From NCBI GenBank assembly GCA_030428695.1, contig JAUIEM010000304.1, positions 1 through 12,359 on the forward strand: 12,359 nucleotides of DNA, read 5' to 3'. The notes under the pieces were generated by a model. It did not search any database and was not told the origin of the DNA. It saw only the letters and a list, made by a program, of their open reading frames with translations. This document shows positions 6,887 through 12,359 of the stretch, in pieces; within the stretch, counting starts at the first letter, position 1; each line of letters starts with the position of its first letter. Source of the DNA: a bacterium. GTDB lineage: Bacteria; Planctomycetota; J058; JAJDCP01. The translations under genes were made by a program, and so were the position numbers.

Positions 6887-6927
6887 CGCGACTCCCGGGC
6901 GGTGACCGGCGCACGCCGGGAGTCGCG
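6887..6927. repeat. Perfect 12-bp inverted repeat
   Basis: CGCGACTCCCGG (6887-6898) pairs with CCGGGAGTCGCG (6916-6927) across a 17-base loop. There is no T-run after it. It could act as a second terminator stem with the hairpin at 6844, or as a protein-binding dyad ahead of the protease gene. The rest of 6828-7021 holds an AT-rich TATAAA at 6964-6969 without a good -35 partner. Confidence 0.55.
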
Positions 6928-7021
6928 CGAAGCTTGATGGTTCTCAGCGCGTCTCGACTTCTTTATAAACGGCGCTTGAAACACATCCCACGCGATTTGT
7001 AGCGAACAGTCCGAACATTGG

Positions 7022-10000
7022 ATGGAAGCAGTGAAGCGCACCGCCCAGAGAGCTCTCGCCGTCGGTCTGGTCCTCGGCCTGACGGCGTTCCTCGCCCTGC
7101 AGGCACCGACCGTCGAGACGAGCCCCCCGCCGGCCAGCAACGAAGCCCGCGACCCCGTCGGCGGCGAGGCCCGCTGCCTCGTCGGCATCGACGCGCCCGA
7201 CGGGCTGCCCTTTCCCGTCGAGGCCTTCGACCCGGTCCTCGGGCTCGCCGTCGTAAAGGCCCCGGTCGACGAGGTGCGGACCGCCCTCGCCGGCCGGCCG
7301 GAGGTGCGCTTCGTCAGTCCGGACGCGTGGTTGGCGACGACCGTCGGCGACTGCTGTGAGCTCGACCCGGCGCGCTACGAGGCGGAGCTCGACGCGGCGA
7401 TGCGACAGGAGCGCGAGCGGATCGCTGCGCTCTTCGGGGAGGCCTGGGAGCTCGCCCACGGCGAGGACGTCACCGTCGCGGTGCTCGACACCGGCGTCGA
7501 CGCCGCCCACCCGGACCTGAAGGATCGCGTGCTGCCGGCGGAGTGGGTGCTCGAGCCCGACGCGATCGCCGACCGCTGCGGTCACGGCACCGCGATGGCC
7601 TCGCTGGTCGCCGCCCACAACCACGCCGGGCTGCTCGGCGCGGCGCCGGACGCGCGGGTGCTGCCGGTGGTCGTCGCCGATGAGCGCGGACGGGCGCGGG
7701 TCTCGGACGTCGCGCGGGGCATCCGCCGGGCCGTCGCCGCCGGCGCCGACGTGATCCTGCTCGCGCTCGGCACCCCCGTCGACGCTCCGGCCCTGCGCGA
7801 GGCGGTGCAGCTCGCCGATGCCGAGGGCTGCGTGCTGGTCGCCGCCGCCGGCAACAACCCGATCGCGGAGGAGCTCTTCCCCGCGGCCTACGCCGAGGTG
7901 CTCTCCGTCGGGGGGCTCGATCCGGACGGGGGCCTGTCGAACCTGTCGGCGGTCGCCCCCGGCATCGACGTGTACGCCCCGGGCGAGGCGGTGCTGGTCG
8001 CGCTGCCCTTCGAGATGCGCGGAACGGTCAGCGGCACCAGCGTCGCCGCGGCGCGGGTCGCCGGCCTCGCCGCGTTGCTGCGCGGCGCCGCCGCGCTGAC
8101 GCCGGCCCAGGTGCGCGGCCTGATCCGCGGCGCGGCCCAGCCGATCGCGGCGCTCGCGCCCTACGAAGGCCTGCTGCCCGGCGGAGCGCTCGCCCCGCGG
8201 GCGAGCCTCGAGCGCGCGCTGAGCGGAGCCGCCGACGGCGCCCTGGGCTTCGTCCGCAGCCTGCCGCGGCGCCCGCTGCCGGGCGAGCCGACCCGGCTGC
8301 GCGCCCGGCTCGCGAACGCGGGCGCGGTGCCGCTCCCGCCGACCGGGCTGGTGTTCAGCATCGACGGCGCCGAGGTCGCGCGCACGACGACGCCCGCGCT
8401 GGCAGTCGGCGAGGCGGTCTGGGTCGAGGCGCTCGCGCCCTGCCCGGACAGCGGCGGCAGCGTGCTCGCCGCCCGGCTCGAAGACGCCGGCCCCGGGAAC
8501 AACCGGGCCGAGCGCGCGCTCGAGTGTGCGACCGCGGCCCTGCGCGACCTCAGCGTCCGCAGCCTGCGCCTGGTCGGTGACGGCGAGCAGCTCGCCCTCG
8601 AGGCGACCCTCGAGAACCTCGGCCACCTGCCGCTGGTGCCCGGCACCGCGCGCTTCCGGCTCGACGCCGTGGGCCGTCGGCTCGAGCTCGACCAGACGCT
8701 GCAGCCGGGCGAGGCGCGCGTCGTGCGCTGCGCCTTCCCCGCCCCCGCCCTCGACGGCCGGGTCGTCGAGGCGGGGCTCGCGTTCGAGACCCAGGCCGGC
8801 GAGCTCGACACCTTCGACAACCAGATCGCGGCGGCGCTCGCCCCGGCGGAGGGCGAGGCGCCCGCCCACACCCAGTACCAGCAGTCCAACGACGTCGACT
8901 GGATCCTCGACGCGCCGTGGCGCATCAACCCGAACGTCGACGCGATCCCGGTGCTCGCCTACGCCGCGAGCAAGGGCACCCGCAGCAGCCAGCTCGACCT
9001 CGAGCTGCGCGGGCTGACCCTGACCGTCCGCGATGTCGCCTCGACCAGCGGCGCCGGTAGCGTGGTCTACGACTGCGCCCACGACACCGCGAGCGCGGTC
9101 CCGGGCGGCCTGCAGATCCTCGACGAGATGGGCGTGGACACGGGCAGCACGGTCGCCTTCGAGGGGCTCGAGTGGAACGAGAACGGGCGCTACCGCGTGC
9201 TGCAGCTGCCGGTCGCCGCCCTGCCGTACAGCCGGCCCGCGACCGTCTTCCTCGAGGCGAAGCTGCGCTGGAAGACCACCCGGCACATCATCTGGAGCAT
9301 CACGACGACGAAGACGGGCACGCACAAGAAGGTGATGCGCATCCACCTCGCCGACGAGGACCTCCCGCGGCTCGGCCCGGACGGCCACTACTACGACGTC
9401 CACTTCCACGCCGAGTCCGAGTGGCACTTCGGCTCGTTCTTCGACATCCTCGCGCCGCGCAAGGCCTACGGTGGCCCCCACCTGATGGTGCACCTCAGCG
9501 CCCACGCGCTCGGCCTGATCGACGACCCCGCGGACGTGCTGAACAAGCTGTGCATCACCGACCACAACTGCTTCTACAACCGCCAGGGCTCGAACCCCGA
9601 CCACCCCGACCTGCGGCCGCCCTTCGGCCTGATCTCCCCGTCCGCCAGCCCCGGTTTGACCGAGCTCGAGCGCGCCCGGGAGATGTACGGGCAGACCGCC
9701 GGCGAGGAGATCACCGTCAGCCATAACGGTGTCAGCTTCGCCGGCATCAACCTGCCGATCCCGACGGGCGCCCACATGCTGATGTACCGCGGCCAGCACA
9801 TCGAGGGGCCGTGGCACGGAGGCAGCTCGCTCTCCCAGGCCCTGAACCAGGGCGCCCCGGTCGAGCTGGTCGACGTGCTCGGCACGATGGCGAAGAGCAA
9901 CCGCGGCGAGAACTCCGGCGCTTTCGCCTACAGCGCCCACGCCTTCGGCGGCGGCTTCGACTGGGGCGACGTCAAGCGCCGCCGCGCGCTGACGCGCACC

Positions 10001-11608
10001 GCGAGCAAGGACGACGAGTTCGCCCACGCCGAGGGCACCGGCTTCGTGTTCAAGGGCCACCAGCTGTGGAACAAGCGCACCGCGCGCAGTCTCGACAGCT
10101 CGCTGATCGACTGGCGCGACCTCAACCCCTGGGTCGACCCGGACTTCAACAACGGCAGCAAGCGCTGGGACAGCCGCCTGTGGGAGAGCCTGGAGACCTA
10201 CCACGGTGAGCTCTCCGAGCTGCTGCAGTTCGCGTACGATGCCGAGCCCGAGGTCGTGTTCATCCGCAAGCACTACTTCCTCGCCGGCAGCGACGCCCAC
10301 GGCGATTTCAACTTCGGGGAGAGCCGCGCCGCCTCGCTGATCGACATCCAGTCCACCTATTCGGTGCGCGACAACGCCTTCGGCTTCGCGCGCAGCTACG
10401 TGCTCCCGGAGGAGCAGGCCGGCGCGACCCTCGACGAGCGGCGCGTCAACGCGCTCGCATCCGGCAACGCGGTGTGCAGCGACGGTCCGCTGCTCGAGGT
10501 GCGCCTCGACGCCGAGCTGCGCTTCGACTCGAGCACCCTGTCCTGGGTCGACAGCGGGCTCCCGGCGGCGGACGCCGACGGGCGCATCGGCGGGCGCGGC
10601 GCCTACGACGGCGGCTTCACCGCGCTCGTGCCGAGCGGGGCGCAGTCGGCGTTCCGCTACCGCTACGCCGAGAGCCAGGAGCTCGGCGGGCCCGTCGACA
10701 CCATCCACATCTACCGGACCGGGCAGGGGGCGGTAAACCCGAGCCGCGACCGCAGCGGCATCCCGATCCTGCTGTCGCAGGGCAGCCTCGCGCCCGCGGG
10801 GCCGGGCAGCTGGCACAGCGAGGCGCTCGACGCGGCCGAGGAAGGCGTCGTCGACCTGCTCGGCGCTTTCGCCTTCGGCGCGTTCACCGGCGCCGACCCG
10901 GATGTCGCCGACCTGCCCGTCGAGGGGCGGCGCTGCTACACCAACCCGATCTGGGCCGCCCCCGTCGACGTCAGCCTGCAGGTCGGCGCGCCGGTCAACG
11001 GCGAGCTGCCGGCCGGATCCGTCCAGCTCAGCCTCGACTTCCCGATCACGATGGGCGACAGCGCCCTCGTGCTCGAGGTCAAGGCCCTGGACAGCAGCGG
11101 GGTGTCGAGCACCTCCGCCAGCGCCGCGATCGCGACGATGAGCGGGACCTGGAGCACCCGCGCGGGGGTGAAGAACGGCCGCTTCACCGCGACCAACGAC
11201 CACGCCCTGCCGCTGAACCTCGACCGCTGGCCGACCGCCTCGACGGTGACCTTCGTGGTGTACACGGCGGCCCCGCCGGAGGACGCCTTCGGCAACGCGC
11301 TCAACCCGATCGCGACCACCTTCGAGGCGCCGGGCATCGGCACCGGCGGGGGGACCGGGCAGCCGCTGGGCAGCACGGGCAGCGGCAGCGCGGGCAACTC
11401 CGGGAACACGGGCAACGCCGGCAACACCGGCTCCGCCGCCACCGGCAACACCGGCAGCACCAGCGCCAGCGGCGGAAGCGGGGGCGGCGGTTGCGCCGTC
11501 GCGGCGCGCCCCGGCAGCGCCTGGCCGTTCGCCGCGCTGCTGCTGCTCGTCGTCGGTCTTCTCCGCACGCGGCGGACAAGCCCGACCAGGATCGACGGGC
11601 GGGGGTAG
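7022..11608 (+). CDS. Exported S8 (subtilisin-like) protease fused to CARDB-like and PHP domains, CTERM sorting tail
   Basis: One uninterrupted 1528-residue frame. Residues 1-30 are a signal peptide (KR then a hydrophobic stretch ending LALQA); 40-105 resemble an S8 propeptide. The S8 domain (about 145-375) has the catalytic triad D156 (VLDTGVD), H188 (GHGTAMA) and S340 (SGTSVAA), with oxyanion N278; the usual Pro after GTSxAA is Ala. About 405-500 and 505-605 are CARDB-like beta modules. About 785-1100 is a PHP domain: DVHFH (792-796), TDHN (D847, H848), H901, H973 and SDAH (D1091, H1093), so metal ligands are present. About 1150-1440 are Ig-like beta stretches, then a Gly/Ser/Thr/Asn linker, GGGGC (C1491), a membrane helix and RTRR: a MYXO-CTERM-like surface sorting signal. 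ATG 7022 lacks a clear ribosome site; GTG 7031, preceded by GGATGGA, is an equally good start. Substrate unknown. Confidence 0.92.
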   Translation: MEAVKRTAQRALAVGLVLGLTAFLALQAPTVETSPPPASNEARDPVGGEARCLVGIDAPDGLPFPVEAFDPVLGLAVVKAPVDEVRTALAGRPEVRFVSPDAWLATTVGDCCELDPARYEAELDAAMRQERERIAALFGEAWELAHGEDVTVAVLDTGVDAAHPDLKDRVLPAEWVLEPDAIADRCGHGTAMASLVAAHNHAGLLGAAPDARVLPVVVADERGRARVSDVARGIRRAVAAGADVILLALGTPVDAPALREAVQLADAEGCVLVAAAGNNPIAEELFPAAYAEVLSVGGLDPDGGLSNLSAVAPGIDVYAPGEAVLVALPFEMRGTVSGTSVAAARVAGLAALLRGAAALTPAQVRGLIRGAAQPIAALAPYEGLLPGGALAPRASLERALSGAADGALGFVRSLPRRPLPGEPTRLRARLANAGAVPLPPTGLVFSIDGAEVARTTTPALAVGEAVWVEALAPCPDSGGSVLAARLEDAGPGNNRAERALECATAALRDLSVRSLRLVGDGEQLALEATLENLGHLPLVPGTARFRLDAVGRRLELDQTLQPGEARVVRCAFPAPALDGRVVEAGLAFETQAGELDTFDNQIAAALAPAEGEAPAHTQYQQSNDVDWILDAPWRINPNVDAIPVLAYAASKGTRSSQLDLELRGLTLTVRDVASTSGAGSVVYDCAHDTASAVPGGLQILDEMGVDTGSTVAFEGLEWNENGRYRVLQLPVAALPYSRPATVFLEAKLRWKTTRHIIWSITTTKTGTHKKVMRIHLADEDLPRLGPDGHYYDVHFHAESEWHFGSFFDILAPRKAYGGPHLMVHLSAHALGLIDDPADVLNKLCITDHNCFYNRQGSNPDHPDLRPPFGLISPSASPGLTELERAREMYGQTAGEEITVSHNGVSFAGINLPIPTGAHMLMYRGQHIEGPWHGGSSLSQALNQGAPVELVDVLGTMAKSNRGENSGAFAYSAHAFGGGFDWGDVKRRRALTRTASKDDEFAHAEGTGFVFKGHQLWNKRTARSLDSSLIDWRDLNPWVDPDFNNGSKRWDSRLWESLETYHGELSELLQFAYDAEPEVVFIRKHYFLAGSDAHGDFNFGESRAASLIDIQSTYSVRDNAFGFARSYVLPEEQAGATLDERRVNALASGNAVCSDGPLLEVRLDAELRFDSSTLSWVDSGLPAADADGRIGGRGAYDGGFTALVPSGAQSAFRYRYAESQELGGPVDTIHIYRTGQGAVNPSRDRSGIPILLSQGSLAPAGPGSWHSEALDAAEEGVVDLLGAFAFGAFTGADPDVADLPVEGRRCYTNPIWAAPVDVSLQVGAPVNGELPAGSVQLSLDFPITMGDSALVLEVKALDSSGVSSTSASAAIATMSGTWSTRAGVKNGRFTATNDHALPLNLDRWPTASTVTFVVYTAAPPEDAFGNALNPIATTFEAPGIGTGGGTGQPLGSTGSGSAGNSGNTGNAGNTGSAATGNTGSTSASGGSGGGGCAVAARPGSAWPFAALLLLVVGLLRTRRTSPTRIDGRG

Positions 11609-11672
11609 GCCCCGTTCGTACAGGTCTTCAGACAGTCGTAGGAAAACATGTAGGGGACGGGTTCGCGAGGCT
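11597..11672. repeat. Degenerate REP/BIME-like inverted pair overlapping the protease stop codon
   Basis: The left element (11597-11621, minus sense) matches the intact REP at 11721-11745 at 20 of 25 positions, but its tetranucleotide has become GTAC. The right element begins GTAGGGGACGGGTTC at 11650 (plus sense) and then decays. The left element contains the TAG stop (11606-11608) of the protease gene, so the repeat inserted into or captured the gene's end. Confidence 0.6.
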
Positions 11673-11720
11673 ATCTCACGGAACCGGATGACGCACGGTC
11701 CTACGCATGCGCCGGGCGCC

Positions 11721-11794
11721 GGGCGGGGGTAAACCCCGCCCCTACCCACGAAAAAGCGCACACACCGAGGTAGGGGAGGGGTTCACCCCCTCCC
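11721..11794. repeat. REP pair in head-to-head inverted arrangement (BIME-like) with GTAG tetranucleotides
   Basis: Minus-sense unit 11721-11745: GTAG followed by a perfect stem GGGCGGGG / CCCCGCCC around a short TTTA loop. Plus-sense unit 11770-11794: GTAG then GGGAGGGG / CCCCTCCC around TTCA. GTAG followed by an imperfect palindrome is the known signature recognised by REP-associated tyrosine transposases (RAYT/TnpA-REP); none is in this window, so mobilisation would be in trans. Confidence 0.8.
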
Positions 11795-11876
11795 GTCGTG
11801 CTTCGGGAATCGACCTCCCTCGCGGGACACAACCTACGCTGCGGTCCCCCGCCGCGGACGCGGTACGGCCCAGCCG

Positions 11877-11935
11877 ACCGGAACAGTTCCCGGTGGTGTG
11901 ACCGATACAGTTGTCGTGCTGGAAACTGTGCCGGT
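11877..11935. promoter_or_regulatory. Three-copy operator array (ACCGRWACAGTT-type box) upstream of the DUF2917-GntR pair
   Basis: Boxes are ACCGGAACAGTT (11877-11888), ACCGATACAGTT (11901-11912) and, inverted, AACTGTGCCGGT (11924-11935), centred 24 and 23 bases apart, i.e. about two helical turns. The first box also sits in the perfect dyad GGAAC-a-GTTCC. The likely binder is the GntR-family regulator encoded just downstream, giving autoregulation; no clean -35/-10 pair is visible among them. Confidence 0.55.
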
Positions 11936-12017
11936 TCAAATTCCATAAACTGCCTCTGTTTTGGTTGCGCGGCGTCGGTCATGCTTCCTCTGGACGCACC
12001 TGAACGGAGGACATCCG

Positions 12018-12245
12018 ATGTTCCAACACCTCGCCGCGACCCGCCTGTACGCCCTGCACGACCATCTGCCCGTCACGCTGTGCTGCCGCACGGGCGCGGT
12101 CTGGGTCACCCAGACCGGAGACTTCGCCGATCACCTGCTCGCTGCCGGGGACTGCCTGCGCCTGCCCGCCAACCCTCACACCATCGTCCAGGCCCTGCGC
12201 GATGCCGAGCTCGTCCTCGAGCCGGTCGCTCCGGTCAGGGTCTGA
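12018..12245 (+). CDS. DUF2917-type small protein
   Basis: 75 residues, complete. The ATG is chosen because GGAGG lies 7 bases upstream; an earlier in-frame start at 11961 has no such site. The core CCRTGAVWVTQTGDFADHLLAAGDCLRL followed by a VQALRDAELVLEPV strand matches the DUF2917 pattern (cupin-like short beta fold, 'G.vWvT..GD..D..L..G..l.l'). The family has no established biochemical role; such genes are often seen beside GntR/MocR-type regulators, as here, where the next start is one base after the stop. It is probably cytosolic, with no signal or membrane segment. Confidence 0.8.
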   Translation: MFQHLAATRLYALHDHLPVTLCCRTGAVWVTQTGDFADHLLAAGDCLRLPANPHTIVQALRDAELVLEPVAPVRV

Positions 12246-12246
12246 G

Positions 12247-12359
12247 GTGAAGCTGTACGAGACCGTCGCCGAGCGCGTCGAGAAGCTGATCGCGGGGGGA
12301 ACCCTCGCGGTCGGCGCGCGCATCCCGTCGGTGCGCGCGATGAGCCGCCAACAGGAGGT
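12247..12359 (+). CDS. GntR-family transcriptional regulator, N-terminal part only (possibly MocR type)
   Basis: The first 37 codons from a GTG are visible before the window ends. KLYETVAERVEKLIAGGTLAVG-RIPSVRAMSRQQEV is the start of a GntR winged-helix DNA-binding domain ('YxxvAxxIxxxIxxGxLxxGxRlPSvRxmsxxxgvS'). AGGG lies 6 bases before the GTG, and the start is one base after the DUF2917 stop, so the two genes are surely co-transcribed. Whether an aminotransferase-like (PLP) domain follows, as in MocR regulators, cannot be seen. The upstream three-box array is its probable operator. Confidence 0.85.
   Translation, partial: MKLYETVAERVEKLIAGGTLAVGARIPSVRAMSRQQE

Noticed and set aside
6944..11761. 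Open frame of 1605 codons on the minus strand, antisense to the S8-PHP gene
   Set aside because: It mirrors the plus gene codon by codon. In very GC-rich DNA with GC-ending codons the antisense frame lacks stops by composition. Its translation is Arg/Ala/Val/Gly/Glu-rich with no recognisable motif and no ribosome site, whereas the plus frame has signal peptide, catalytic motifs and a sorting tail.
11721..11794. CRISPR-like or transposon terminal repeats
   Set aside because: Only two inverted hairpins with GTAG heads, no regular spacers and no transposase; the REP/BIME explanation fits better.

Overview
The window is very GC-rich (about 70% by eye) with tightly GC-ending codons. It carries a eukaryotic-like Ser/Thr kinase and a very large secreted protein that ends in a Gly/Ser/Thr linker, a Cys, one membrane segment and an Arg cluster, which is a MYXO-CTERM-like or related sorting tail. 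Together these suggest a large-genome, social or predatory-type bacterium, most likely Myxococcota or a related deltaproteobacterial lineage. This is inference; no marker gene in view fixes the phylum.

Left part (1-2008): the minus strand carries two almost identical 34-residue peptide genes in tandem (1374-1478 and 1504-1608), followed by a membrane-anchored PknB-type kinase that runs off the window edge. A good -24/-12 (sigma-54) promoter match faces the peptides at 1683-1700, and a block of direct and inverted repeats lies about 170-205 bases upstream of the predicted transcript start. The remainder is the divergent control region for gap.

Middle (2009-6827), all on plus: type I GAPDH; an unrecognised Cys/Trp-rich 287-residue protein; then a translationally coupled pair made of a 204-residue beta-rich protein of unknown function and a 690-residue LysM-phospholipase D with two intact HKD motifs. 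The pair resembles modular effector or cell-surface lipase loci, possibly type VI secretion, although no secretion gene is visible.

Right (6828-12359), plus: two hairpins; then a single 1528-residue exported protein fusing a subtilisin-like S8 protease, CARDB-like domains and a PHP metal-dependent phosphoesterase-like domain with a C-terminal sorting tail. This is followed by two REP/BIME-like inverted pairs carrying GTAG tetranucleotides. The last part is a small DUF2917-type gene closely coupled to a GntR-family (possibly MocR) regulator cut by the window end, preceded by three copies of a 12-bp operator-like box.

Best candidates for something undescribed are the sigma-54-like, tandem Cys-peptide plus kinase cluster and the S8-PHP-CTERM fusion. 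No tRNA, rRNA, CRISPR array, transposase or integrase was seen.
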